Origin: Hemibagrus wyckioides | Taxonomy: Eukaryota > Chordata > Actinopteri > Siluriformes > Bagridae | Length of the DNA stretch: 64,000 bases | NCBI RefSeq assembly: GCF_019097595.1 | Contig: NC_080711.1 | Span: 14,900,428-14,964,427, forward strand | Reading direction: 5' to 3' | Part shown: in pieces, positions 40,581 to 53,750 of the stretch | How positions within the stretch are numbered: the stretch's first letter is position 1 | How the letters are laid out: each line of letters starts with the position of its first letter | Program-made: the position numbers and the translations under genes | The notes under the pieces: model-generated | Databases searched by the model: none | What the model was told of the DNA's origin: nothing | What the model saw: only the letters and a program-made list of their open reading frames with translations

Positions 40581-43500
40581 TATTTCTGGACAACAAAAAC
40601 TGGCATATTTTCAGTTGATGCTTGATTGTTCTAATTTGGTTGTTTTGCCTTTACATACATCAACACATTCTTTCATAACACATTTTCTTTATTAGCTGCA
40701 TGTTGAACTATCCAAAGGACATACAGTGTCATAGGCTTGTTCTATATTCTGTAATATTTGGACGTCTTTGTTTCTAAAAAGTAATTAAATTTCACTGTGT
40801 TGTTGCTGCAATTTAAGTATAATTGCACAGAGCAGTTATTGTGGCTGAAGGACTGAGAGCACTTTCTGTTATATACATGTAACTGGAATGATGGATCAGT
40901 GCCGAACGTGGCTGAAAGAAAAGAAACTCACTATACCATCATCCACTTTCAGTAGACCTCTTTCTAAGGACACTGACTCCACAGGCATCAACACACACCA
41001 ACACATTTACTGAGCAGTGTGATAATCAGTCCAGCATGAGCTCTTTCCTCTCCATCTCCACCCCTCTCACACCATATTTTATACCACCTTCAACCTTTCC
41101 GTTTGTCTTCCTTGCCCTCTCTTTTACACTTCCTTTCTGTATCTCTCTCTCTCTCTGTCTCACACACACACACACTTACTGTACTTAACCTAGAGCATGT
41201 CCTGCAGTGAACAGGTGTTGTAAGCAGCCACATCATCGCATACTCCCTCTTCCTGCCTGTGCTAGCTCACCGACTCTAATAATTTGATCACACCCACACA
41301 GACCAAAGTGAAGCAAAAGTAACAGGTTAGGGGATGCTGCCAAGGAAAGCAGGCAGCCAAATGAAGCGGAGGTCTAGGGTGCGAGAACACGAATGGGGCC
41401 CGCGCCACTGTTTGCTTAGCAGCTTATTAAAAGGATGACATGGGCTTCAGCAAGCTTGCAACAGCTAAGCCAGTGCTCATAACTGCCTGTTTTTCCCTCC
41501 ACTCTGTTCTCTCCTTCAGACTGCATTTATTTTCAGCTTTGGCATATGGCCCTAATCGGTGCCAGAGAGCATTTCTGTGGACACTTCGGAAATGTGACTC
41601 ACGTGCATCTTGATCATAGCCTGCAACAGAAGATCACTTTATAGAATTAAGGGTTTAGGGGCTGCCTTTGCTTACCTTCATACACAAATGTATACACTTA
41701 CAATTACTATGCAATATTAATTGATTAAGTGTTGATTAAATGTATGATTAAAATGTTCCTGTTTACAACCACTGCACACAGCTGGGCTCACGTGTGTTTT
41801 TGTGCTGAAAAGTCTATGACTGTGCAGTTGACCTGAGGACAGGAAGGACAAAAATGAATAAACAGATCCACAGGCACATGAAAACAAAGTAGATATGACT
41901 TGTCTAGTGCACAATATTGTTAAAAGCACAAATTCATTCTGATCTGAGACCAGAATTAAAGTGGTTTTGCTTTGATTTGGGTGAAGAGAATCTGGTAAGC
42001 ATTAACCGGTTCAATTTAAGAAACAGTAATAAACAAAGCGATGTGTGTATGCAATCATACATCTGTTCACATCAATGGTGAAGAACTCTATATTCATACT
42101 ACACACTGAAGGAAAAATAAACAACAACTGCACATGGATTCAAATAACACCTCTCCACTGGACAACATAGTACTGTAACAAATCCACAAGGTATGCTGTT
42201 GTTATTTTCATGCCTTAGTGACCCATAATGATATTAAATACCTTTGCTGAATTTGGTTACTCTCCTTGCATGGGAACAGAGTATAACATCAAGGGACTTC
42301 AAGGAGGAGCCAGAACTCATGCGTGATTATACGGAACAGTCACAGAATCTGCCTGATCATCACTTTGCAACTTTAGAAGTAGTGTAATTAGAAGAATTTC
42401 TACGAAGTTTCTCTCTTTTCAACAGTAATTTCTGGTGTATATTTTTACTTACTCTTTGCAATGGTTTTATGTTACCGATATTTATCTTGGTTTAATTTTT
42501 TTTTTACACAGGACCCACATAAAACGCACCATGTTTGAGTTTCCAAAAATCTGAAAACAGCATAGTATTCGCTGCCTTCGCTTAGTAGTAGAAGACAGAG
42601 ACAGAGAAAGGTTTTATGGCTAGAATTGTCAGCATGTTTTGTGGTCTAAATCTGAGAAAACGTAAGGTAATTCAAGAGCTAGATGGGAGTCAAATTCTGT
42701 GAATTTCCTACCAAGAATTCAAGAGAACAACTGATACAACTAATACAACTGATTGTTTTGGTTTGTTGCACAAATACAAGGTTAACATCGATGTACCTAT
42801 CTAAACAACTGCCAGATGCAAGTAGCTGTTACACAGCATAAAAGCATGTATAACATACCCTCCTGCTACAATAGGAGACAGAACAATTCCGTTTTGTTGC
42901 TCATGCCACGACTCTAACATTACATAACATACAAGCTTCGGTAATTGCTTGTTAACTAAATGCAGGTGGGTAAGTGGGTTTGCTGTCACGTGACGTTGCG
43001 TTCCACCCATCAACAGTGTTCACTGTACCTGGCTCCTTCCTAGTTTCTGCTTCTCAGAAAGGCACCTACTCTAATACAGGGAACGAAATATCAGCCTTGA
43101 ATGCTCCAGTGGAAACCCACGTTGGCACTGTTGAGCAACAGAAGGAGCCAATGAGAATGCCACACAAACAGCTACGCAGATAAACGACAGATGTGACAGT
43201 TGGACCCGCCAGCTAATTCCTCTCTACTCTAAGCACACAGGCACATTTTCTCTCCCTCACTCTCCCAGACATAGAAGACATGCAATTTAAGATTTTCAAA
43301 TAGTGAGTACAGTGGAAAATGTGTACATATGGCCTCGTCAGCTCTCAGTCACTAACATGTGGTGGAGGCTTTGGGAAGCTCTCATCATGCTGGCACGATC
43401 CAAGAGAAACAATTGTCTTGGTTCCACAATCTCACCACACAAATCCAGCCACACAGGCTCCCGCTGAAATGAAGCGAAGGAAGAAATCGACTCAGGAGGT

Positions 43501-46115
43501 GGTGAAAATGAAGAGCAAAATGACAGCAAGGCTGACAGACTCACCCAGCAAAAACATCGTGGTAGCGTCGTATGGGTCACAGAACCCCTTCTCCACAAAA
43601 CAGGTGCTAAATGTATGGTTCGAAAAATGAAGCAGTAAATCACGGCACCTCACACTCCTGTGTCTGAGAGAGCGAAAGCCTGGCCTGAAGACGAGCAGCT
43701 CAAACACTACGGTACTCGCTGGAACGCCAGTTAAGGCTCTGTAGACGAAACAGAGCAGCCAGCTTACGCTTTTCACCCAGTGACTCAGAGCACACTTCCG
43801 TGCTATAAAAAAGCAGAAGGAATTTCAAATGGCTACTCAAATGGGGGGATTTCCTTATAACGGTCAAAATCATCTTGAAAACATTAGACGGATTGGTAGC
43901 CAAACATTCCTGCCGGTCTGGAGGCAACTGGGGACGGACGCTGTTTTCGGGACGCTGTGGGAGGACAGTTAAGAGTAGGTGGACCCCCTCGAGGTTCTGT
44001 GTGGGTGTGTGTATAGTGGGGGCTGGTGGGTTTGGTCTGATCAGAACCAGAGTACGCAGAGCTGGAGTTTTTCCAAGGCTTGAGTAGGAAGAGACCAAAG
44101 GAGGGCAGCGCACGCCTCCAACACTCGCCTCTGTGCATGCTTGTGGAGTGAGTTTTGGTGGATGTGGTCGATCCGGGGGTGGTGAAGAGATGTGTGGGAA
44201 GAAGGGTGTGTTAGAAACTGTAGGTAGGGCTAAGTGGAGAGAGCGAGAAAGTAAAAGAGTGTGTGGAAGAGAAAGAGAAAGGGAGAATTGTGGCCATTCG
44301 CTCCAGGGTTGGCAGCCAGTGTTTGTGCAGTGGCTTGGTGGTTAGCCACTCAAGCTCAAATCAAAGAGGGTGGGGTGAGGAGCATTCTGTGACTTTGTAG
44401 TCTAATGTAAATAAAACAGGAGCAGAAGGTCAAATGTGGCTTTTTCTTTCCCCCCACGTGTACTGTTTACATTATGCAGGTTGACATTATGGAGATAAGC
44501 CTCTTCAACCTCAACAAACCAAGAAGAAAAAACTATTCAGGGACCTCTTTAAAAACAAGTGGATCAAATTAAAGCTTTATGGGAGGCAGTTAAGGTGCCT
44601 GTGAAATGGCTACAGCCAGCCAGACAGTTTGGTCTTCAAAACTTAATCATGCCAATAACCATGGAGCCGGCCAAGCCAGACAGGCTCACACAGGCTGTGT
44701 GCGAACACACGGATGCGAATGTGCAAGAGTTAGCGCCTGTGTGTGAAATGCAAGCGAAGGAGGAGGGACACATCTGTAGCACTGAAGAGCAGGGCAGAGG
44801 GAACACATGCAGCAGGCTTCTACCTACTGCGCCAGCCTCGTTCCCCAGGGACACTGAGCAGAGCTTTTTGACGATTAATCATTTATAGGGGCCTGTCTCT
44901 AGAAACAGCTCTCTCATTGACAGAGGCTCAAACGTTGCTCCCTGTGCCAGCAGTCGGGGGCAGATGTGGGCAAACGGACCGCTGTCTGGAGGCAGAGAGC
45001 TGCCGAACACAGGTTTTATGGAGACGGTAAATATCAGAATCAGATGGGGAAAGACATTTGCAGAGGAGGATAGAGGCAGGAAGTATGGCGTCTCAAGGAC
45101 AATGAAAGCTTTCACATGGACACACTGCCTGAAGGGGGTCTGAGAGATGGTGTGAGGGACACAGACAGGGGGGAGAAAGACGTAGAATAAGAACAAGCAA
45201 GAACATGAGACAGGGTAGAAAACAAAAGGCAGCAAGTGCTGAGTCATGGCCTGTTGTCAGGGAATAGAGGTTCATGGTGGAAAGAATGACAGGAGAAAGT
45301 CTGGACAGCAGAGGTGTAATTCTAGTCCTGTTATACACACACCCCCACACACACATGCCATAGTGAGTCAGGATTGGACTGTAAAGCTTCTACAGTGGCC
45401 AGTTTCTGGAAACATGTTCCGAGATGGTGAGTGAAAGTCATCACAGCATGCTCTTGCGCTCCCACCACTACTTCATACCTCACATCACAGGAAGACCATA
45501 ACACTCCAGACTACTGCCGTTTGGCTTGGACCTGGCTCCGCCGGCTCTGTTTTCTCTAAAAACACCCCGTGTTGTTCTTCCATCCCACACTCACTTTGTT
45601 AAATTCGGCTTTTTCTTTCCCGTTCTGCCTCTTTTTTTCCACCTTTTGCTGCTCACATGAAAGGATTTTACTGAGTGCAGATAAGCGATTGGCTGATAGA
45701 GAGATAAGAGAATACATTTGATTCATCCATCTGCTTTATCTGTACTCATCTCACATGGGTGAGTGTGCTGGATACAATTATTGCAGAATATCTCACTGGT
45801 CCTGCTCTTGCTAACACACACATCACAATATACACAAGCATACCCACGCACACTTAATGGACTCCAACACTGATTAAGCCACTCAAAAAAACAAAAAACA
45901 AAAATACACACATGACAGTATTAACCACTCATTTTAAGCAATGTTAAAGTAATAAACTGTGGCAAATAATAATGACAATAGTTAGCTGCAGGACACTTAT
46001 TATGGAACACTTAAAATAAAACAATGACATAACTTAAAGCACAGCTTTTCAGTTATGAATGTATGTCTATATTTGTCCAACTAAAGCAACAGGCTGAGAC
46101 TGTCCTATTTAGATA

Positions 46116-47566
46116 CACTACTCACAAAAAGTTAAGGATATTCGGCTTTCGGGTGAAATTTCAGGATGCACCTAAAATGCACTATAACCTTTACAGGTGA
46201 ACTTAATTTGACCTTCTCTACACTTTTGAATGCACATGTTCAAATGTTCAGTGTTTCAGTACTTTTTGCATAACTTGCTGTTCTCTAACAAGGTGCTTAA
46301 CGGCAAAATTCACTACTGGTGTTTGATCCATGATTTGACCAATACATTTCCTGGTTCTATTAGAATTGATATTTAAACAGTCTTCTTCATCATGCTGTTC
46401 ACATTTTGAAATCATGAGACCAAGACAACACCTAACAACTGATCAAACAGGATGTTCTCAGAGGGAAGTGCCCACTGAGCTTACAGTGTCACAGAGTGTC
46501 ATCAGCAGGTTGCAACAGAGATACAGAGAGACTGGAAGAGTCACAGAAAGGCACAGAAGTAGACATCTTTTGGCCACATCCCACGTTGATGACCGCTTCA
46601 TTGTGAACAATGCCCTGCGGAACCGGATGATGAATGCCACTCAACTCCAGGCACATTTATGGGAGGCGAGAGGCACCCAAGTGTCACGTCAGACCATTCG
46701 AAACCGTTTGTATACATCAGCGTGGTCTGTGTGCTAGATGACCTGCAAGGGTACCTGACCACACCACCAGGCACAGGCGTCGGGCCAGGGAGCATTTACG
46801 CTGGATGAAAGACCAGTTGGCCTCAGTGCTGTTCTCTGATGAAAGTCGATTCAGGTTGAGCAGAAATGATGGCCGCCAACGATGTTGGAGACGTCAAGGA
46901 GTGCGCTATGCATCAGCCACTATTGTCACCAGACGAGCCTTCGGTGGTGGTGGTGTTACAGTCTGGGCGGGTGTGTCTACTCAATACAGAACTGCCCTAC
47001 ATCTTGTGAATGGTACATCATTAATCCAGTCATTGTGCCCCTGCATGAACAACACAGGACTAATTTCATCTTCATGGATGACAATGCTCCAGCTCATCGA
47101 GGTCGCATCATTAGGGAACGGCTGCTGGAGGCTGGGGTACCTCAAATGGAGTGGCCTGCACTTTCTCCAGACCTGAATCCCATAGAAAACCTATGGGATC
47201 AGCCGAGTCGCCGTGTAGAGGCTCTTAACCCTGCACCCCAGAACCTCGATGACCTGAGGGCCGTCCTTCAAGAAGAGTGGAATGCCATGCCTCAGCAGAC
47301 AATAAGTCGACTGCATGAGACATCATTGTCAGGCTGTAATTGATGGTCAAGGGCACATGACAAATTATTGAGACATTGACATTTTTTGTTGTGGTATACC
47401 CACCACTGTTGTTGGCTTTTGTTTCAATAAATTGTTTGAGATGAGGAAATCACCATTGCATGCTTCTACTTAAATGCCCTACTTTCATGATATAATATCA
47501 CTGTAGTGTGAACTTTCCATAAATTTCACCCAAAAGCCAAATATCCTTAACTTTTTGTGAGTAGTG
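46116..47566 (+). mobile_element. Tc1-family DNA transposon, defective
   Basis: The 1,451-bp element is flanked by TA target duplications (46,114-46,115 and 47,567-47,568). Its 46-bp terminal inverted repeats (46,116-46,161 and 47,521-47,566) start CACTACTCACAAAAAG and differ at only two positions. The two differences are CG on the left against TG on the right, as expected from CpG decay. It carries one broken transposase gene and lies in the presumed first bahcc1 intron in opposite orientation to the gene. It is much younger than the relic at 29.3 kb. Confidence 0.95.
46414..47343 (+). pseudogene. Tc1 transposase pseudogene (DD34E, two frameshifts)
   Basis: The first frame starts at MRPRQHLTTDQ (46,414) and carries the helix-turn-helix DNA-binding part (SVISRLQQRYRETGRV, GTQVSRQTIRNRL), ending in a stop at 46,735. 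The catalytic part resumes in the next frame ([11 protein letters not shown], first Asp near 46,838). It shifts back to the first frame around 46,990-47,040 for [11 protein letters not shown] (second Asp) and [12 protein letters not shown] (Glu). There are 34 residues between second Asp and Glu, the DD34E spacing of Tc1. All three acidic residues survive, but no single product can be made. Confidence 0.93.
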
Positions 47567-49410
47567 TATATTGATCAGCATGATAGCACACACAGAGTTA
47601 AACTTTCCCATGCAGCTATATTTTGTCAAGTACTATTATTTTGGTTAAGTATATTTTGGTGGTTCAAACAGACATGGTTCTTAAACTTTCTCTACCACCA
47701 GAGAAGTTGTGGATGTAACTGAATACAAACCCATTATTTAGAATGAACAGAAATGTGATTTAAACAGACACAAAATCGGAGGTGCTAGGATAGGGACGAT
47801 TGACGATAGTATCAGGAACCTGCGATAATTTCCAACTAACGCAACATTGGAAAATGCGATGCCTCCAGCTTTAAGAAAGGTCTGTTGTATTTTGTTTCAA
47901 ATATTTTCAATCCTAAATAAACCTTTAATCGAAGCAGAACAACAAAACAGATTCCTTTGAAGTGACTCAACTTCCCTTGTCAGTATACAGATAAAGCCAC
48001 GAATGTCTCTGCCTTCAAAATATGAATGGAGATTTAAATCAAGAAAATAAAACAATGTTTTGTTGCTTTTACTATTTCACTTTAAAAAAAGAAATGCAAT
48101 AATTATCTTCAGTGCTGTTCAGGGAAGATTAGTTACAGCTACTAACTCATTACGTTTGTTTACAGTTCAGTAAGCATAGATGACCTTGTTAACAAGTAAT
48201 TATTTTAAAAAAGGACAAAAAATGAAGTTAGAGTTGACTCATAATGAGCTTTCGGTATTTTTCCTGCTGTAATAATATGACGTGTATATGAAACACATTA
48301 CATATGTTTGGCCAGCTCTTTTCTTGCCCCACCCCTTTCCAAAGGCACACCATTCTTGTTTTGCAAGCAAAGATATTCCATGCAAGGAAAACTAGCAAGA
48401 ACAAGGGATGCTAAGATACTAAGATGCTGGAGGTGCTCTGCTCTGAACCCGAAGCATATATTATGACATATTACGAGGTACAACACAATCTCAACATCAT
48501 GTTTTCCGAAAGACATTTAAAAATTTGATAGCCAAATGGACCATCAGCAATTCCCAGTACTATAGTCAATCATCTCGATACTACAGTTAGTCAATCTTTC
48601 CAATCCTTCCACCTTCTGATTTGGTAGCTTGTACCACAGCCACTAACTAGCTGGAACTATAGCTGAGACAGATATGGTCAATCAGTTCCACCCCGTCACT
48701 GACACAAAAACACCTGCGTATACAAACCCACGCAAAGAGTTTCCCAGCCCTGTCTCCCTACAATCCAAGCTTGCTTTCTCATGCTGTTCCCACTAGTACA
48801 TTAAAGGAAAAAATCTAGCCACCCACGGGGCCCATACAGCATAGCTGATATGAGCTGCTCAGACCCAGAAACGTTGTTTTGGTCCCATTTGATAATGACA
48901 CACTCCTTTTCCCACCATCATAAAGCCCACTGGGGAGGATAGAGTGGGCTAGACTAGGCCCAGTCCCAGACCTAGATATCCTCATCAGCATGCTAACAAG
49001 ATAAAAGATCTTCTATGTTATAGGCAATTCTGAAAATTAGTGTTTCTTATAACTGAGGCAAATCAGGATCTAGACCTGAATGTGTATCTGTATCTGAAAG
49101 TTTTCTCAGAAATTGAACTTCAAACAAAACCACCAAGACAATCTGCAAAAATGCAGACTGTAACAAGTTTATTAGGAGATAATAATGTAACAAGTTTATT
49201 AGTACATAATACTTTAATCCAACACAGACTGAGACTGTTCCTAGCTGCTAGACCTTGGTTTTCATGCTGGCAAATGAGACAGTGAAGCCTGTGACACTGT
49301 GATGAAAGCCATAGTGTCTGCCATTGACAAAACAGATGAAACAGACCCCCCTAATGTCCTGTGGTGTTGATGGACATTGTACCGGATTTGCAAACTGCTC
49401 CTTCATAAAC

Positions 49411-49717
49411 CTAATCCAACTGGTACTCATCAAGCAGCATGCAGTTCAGCTCCAGTGTAGGTGGAGTGGGCAGTTCTCCGCTGTTCCCAGAACACCAAGC
49501 TCTCGCTCGGCTTCGTCTTTAAGAGCCGCCATCTGTTTGAGCTGAGCTGGGTTTGAGTCATAGTGCACCGTACAAAGCGGCTCCCACAGCTCTGATATCT
49601 CCCCAACACAATTTCGCATGGCTTGCTTGTTCCACTGGCTGGGAGTCGGGGAATTTTACAGCTCTGGTTTGTTTCAGAATTGCTGTTGCCCAATCCACGT
49701 GGTTTCCCAGTGAAGAC
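49411..49717 (-). pseudogene. Possible frameshifted coding remnant, unidentified
   Basis: On the minus strand, three successive frames read like protein: SSLGNHVDWATAILKQTRAV with KFPDSQPVEQ, then ISELWEPLCTVHYDSNPAQL with KQMAALKDEAERELGVLG, then PPTLELNCMLLDEYQLD followed by a stop at 49,411. Each switch needs a one-base shift. The composition (amphipathic, helix-like, with a natural-looking C-terminus) suggests a decayed gene fragment or retrocopy. I do not recognise the family. Chance is possible. Confidence 0.35.
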
Positions 49718-51089
49718 AGAGTTGAACAACAGTATTAAACATGTTATGTGTCAAAGCCAACTAGGCAGGAAGGCTTGGTCAAATGGTTATGTGATCCTAA
49801 AGTACGAAGGCATCATGGTCAGCCTATGGAAATCATATTAGCTGTGTTTTTTACAGGTTTGAAACTCAACTTAGGAATTAGAGAGTGGTATGATCTGTAG
49901 ATTCTACTAGCTTTGGGCTGGCCACAAGAGCCTAGCGTGGGTGAGGAACACTGAGAGCCTGGGTGTGCATGGGTGGGTGTATGTTACACAAGTCTCTGAC
50001 TACGCACGCCGACGCCACACGGAAGCCTGTAAAAGTGTACAAGTGTGTTTTAAGAGGGGTTTGTATCCATGATCCCCACATGCGGCCATTCCACATCAAA
50101 GTAAACCCCCTGCAATCAAGAGCTGGGTGGTCTTTTCCAGGCTAATAATGGTGAACGAGCAGGTAACCAGATGACTGAGCTCAGCTTATGTGGCTCGACA
50201 GGCTACACTACACAAACACACTGCCAGGATTGAAGCATTTACATAAGCAACTTTACAGCCACAAGACTTAGTAGCTAGACAAAGTATCTCCAGAGAAGCT
50301 TTTCTATGAAAAATGGATGATCCACAGGGCAACAGTGCATAAATCCACCGCGAGCTACTATATAGTGTGCCTTTCGAGTCTTCAGGGTTGATTTACTCTA
50401 CAAAGTCTGTCTGCTTTCTCCCTCCACCCATTCTGCCACTTCGCTTCACTGTCTCAATCACTCATTCTTCTTCTCAATTTCCCAGCTCGGTCCCGACTCT
50501 TCATCCCATATCTGCCTTCTATCTCTCAGTCATTCCCATATTCTTGTCCTCCCCCTAACCTCCCTTCCGAGATACAAAGCTGCCCCTCTCTTTTACTCTG
50601 CCGCACTTTTTGGCTCCCTTTCTGTACATCAGTTTGGCTAGAGAGGCCAATAAAGGCCGAGTTTTCACAGCCAGTCACAGTCCCACCCCTCCCTCTGTCC
50701 AAACGCCACATAAATCAGCATCCCAGCATGCAACTGGCACAAAGCTGGAATGTCCTGCTTTAATGTGTCCTCCACGTCCTCTACAAGAACCCACTGTGTC
50801 CTTTGCAAACCCACATACACAGATGAATGCACACATACTGTATGATAGGATGAGAGATGACCAAGTGTAATGATCTCCATGAGGAAAGTAGGCAAAACGG
50901 TGGTAAAGAAATCCTCAGATCCTTAAAAGTCAAATCAAGGTTACAGAGTAAGCATAGGTTTATATTTCACAAGACAAAACAGGATGCATAAGGCTTGAAT
51001 GTGCATGCAATTATTGGTGAGCCAAATGAAAATATTGTCTACTCTGTTTCTTTGCTCTCCTCCTCGTCTCCATGGCTCCCAAGCTTGCC

Positions 51090-51284
51090 ATTTTCATGTC
51101 CGACAAATCCAGGACCTTAAACATGAGTTATGCTTTCCATCCGCCAATGCTGGTCATCCGAGGAATGCCAGGACACGGTCTGCTCAACATCTGGGGGATT
51201 GGATGAGTAAAATTGTGAGCATTTCCGATGACCCGGCCCTGGCATGGAAGATCGGATTTACGGGCAAAAGTGTATATGAGGTGA
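51090..51284 (+). other. Exon-like or conserved-looking unique block
   Basis: A pyrimidine-rich tract is followed by CAAG near 51,083. An open frame then reads HFHVRQIQDLKHELCFPSAN and DWMSKIVSISDDPALAWKIG with FTGKSVYE, ending at GAG|gtgaga, a good donor. It is richer in CG than its surroundings. It may be an exon of an unknown transcript, or conserved non-coding DNA that happens to be open. No known family is recognised. Confidence 0.3.
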
Positions 51285-52357
51285 GACATGAAGTGGGTTG
51301 GCTCATCTCATTAGATACAAGGGCTTCTCTCCTCTCAGTTAGGCTAATTTAAAAGCCAAAAGAAATAACAGAACAGTCCCAAGGTCATACACAGACAGGA
51401 AAGATTGCCTCAGGATTGTCAGTCTCTCTCTTTCTGTCTCTCTTTTCCTGTGTACGGCTCTCACACTTACCTGGACTGTTTGGTTTTACACCTTGTTCTT
51501 CTTTTCAGCACATTTATCAGTGTTTGTAAGGCATTTATTCCCGAGCTTCTGTGTTATATATAGTGAGCCAATACAGGAAGAGGATGGGGGAAGAGAGATA
51601 CAGTGAAATAGAGGGGAAAAAAGAAAGAGAGAGTCAGGGAGATGTCAACATGTACACAGATGCACTACAGCTGGGATCTACGTACTAGGCCAACAGCTAA
51701 GACTGCAATCAGGGCAGCAAATGCTGTAAGGCACTGAGAACTGAGCACACACATACTCACAAAAGCCCTGTGGTATCTGATTACAGGGGTGAAAAAGGGA
51801 GGCTCATGGCAGTATGGCAGTCTTGGGATAAAACGGTTGGCCGAAGCGGTGGCTACATAGCTGGTTGGTATAGTCATAATGTGAATGCGCCTCAATGTGA
51901 CTAGCACACATCCACTCAGCCTGTCTCCCATTTTTACCCGTCACACTGAGAGACGCTAGCTTGGACCGGAAACCATTTCTTTAATTCGCTCACCCTGGGC
52001 ATAAAATATTACACACACAGACCAACACTAACGCCAATAAAGCTTTTCCAGATGAGTTCTCACGTCACTGGCACCATTTTATCTAAAATGGAAACTCTTT
52101 ATCCCTCCACAGCCATTAACCACTGACTTGTGATGGCGTGGTCTGGCGAAACTCGTAGATTACCGTCTTTTTTCCTTTTAACTGTATATATGGGGCTTGA
52201 GTTGCCATAAACCATGTCAGCACAGCTGTGGTGGGTAATGTGTGGGAGGTAGGGGTGAGTGCTAGTGTGGATTTGGGGATTCTTTATGGATTACTGGGGG
52301 GAGAGTGCCAGAGTGTGTGTGGGTGTCTATGTGTATGTGAGTGAGTCAGAGAGATGA

Positions 52358-52405
<48 letters not shown>
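52358..52405. repeat. (ATT)n microsatellite
   Basis: About 16 ATT units, uninterrupted. Confidence 0.95.
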
Positions 52406-52407
<2 letters not shown>

Positions 52408-52635
52408 TAATAATTTTCTCATCTTTGTTATTCACTGTTCCCACTTATATATGAATTCATACTGTGAATATGAATACAATTTTGTACCTTGAACTTGAGA
52501 AGTCGTACATCACCCAGTTAGAATACAGAGAATTAATTGTGTTTGTTTGTGTGTTTGTTTGTATGTATGTGTGTAAAGAGGCAAACCAAGGCAACACTCC
52601 AGGGAAGGCAGCAGATGGCAAAAAAGGACACAAAA

Positions 52636-52661
52636 TAAAATAAAATAAAATAAAATAAAAT
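52636..52661. repeat. (AAAAT)5 repeat
   Basis: Five tandem AAAAT-type units (aaataaaataaaataaaataaaat). Confidence 0.9.
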
Positions 52662-53589
52662 GAATCCTAAGAAAATATTAATAAATAAAATAGTCCTGAA
52701 ATGGTCAGCTCAGAGGAGTCCTGTCAAGTTCTGACACTAAAAACTCGAGACAGTCACCTCTGAAACACTGAGGAAAAAGATGCCTTCCAAAAATGACTTC
52801 AATACTTCAACACCTCCTCATGTCAGTCAACATCAGCCCACACCAGATTAAAGCTTCCGGCTCCAAATCGAGAGCTGCTCTGGGAAAAGCTGACTATGTT
52901 AATCAAAGTCACACATCAGAACATAACCAGCAAAAAAAACACTAATGTCAAGTGCCAATAGCTACGCTGAAGTCAAATGGCCAACAAACACACATTACAG
53001 CACGAATGAGGGATTTCTCAGCCATCTTTGACACAGTGCAAGATCTACTTAGATACTTGTGTGTTAGAAATGATTGCCTATATGTAAGACCAGTTATAGA
53101 ATCAACAGACACATTTGTTCATTTTTTGATAGTTAACTAGAAAACTGGTCAGTCGTTCGAAAGAAAATGTAATATATGGAACAGATTATGTGTATATATT
53201 CATAGTATTTTATTTCTTTCTATCTAGCAACAACAACAAAGGTAATCTGGACAAAGATCTAGAAAAAGCAACCAAAAATGAACCAAGGTCCAGAATTTTC
53301 TATACAGAAAAGGAAACAAAGGCATATAACAGAGATGTAATTGCACTGACTCAAACCGCCAAGCAGTATAATGACCACAAGGCAAAAACCTAGTGTAACT
53401 GCTAGTTAATATGGATGAAATGTGTCGGACAAAAGTCCTTCATCATCTGTGTAAGCACGGTGCTCCGGAGATTGTACGAGATGGAAACCCTCTTATATAT
53501 TTATACATCAAATGTAGACCCCACAGTCCCACCCACTTGGGTTCTACTGGCTCACTGGTTTCCTGAACTCAGAGGCATATGTTAGGCTC

Positions 53590-53750
53590 TTTAAATTTAT
53601 AAAAGAATAAAAATTATAAATAAATTTATAATTAAATTTATAAAATAAAATAAAACTAAATCATAAATACATAAATAAATAGATAAAATAATTAATTAAT
53701 TAAATAAAATTAAATAAATAAATAAAAAAGTTAAAATAATTTTCAAAAGA
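53590..53750. repeat. AT-rich low-complexity (TAAA-type) tract
   Basis: About 160 bp composed nearly only of A and T in TAAA/AATA motifs, probably a degraded microsatellite. Confidence 0.85.

Noticed and set aside
40498..40695. Tyr-Ile repeat open frame
   Set aside because: Direct translation of the TA microsatellite.
43319..44345. Cluster of open frames on both strands
   Set aside because: No splice context, conserved motif or codon bias. Slight CpG enrichment alone is not evidence of a gene, though a promoter is possible.
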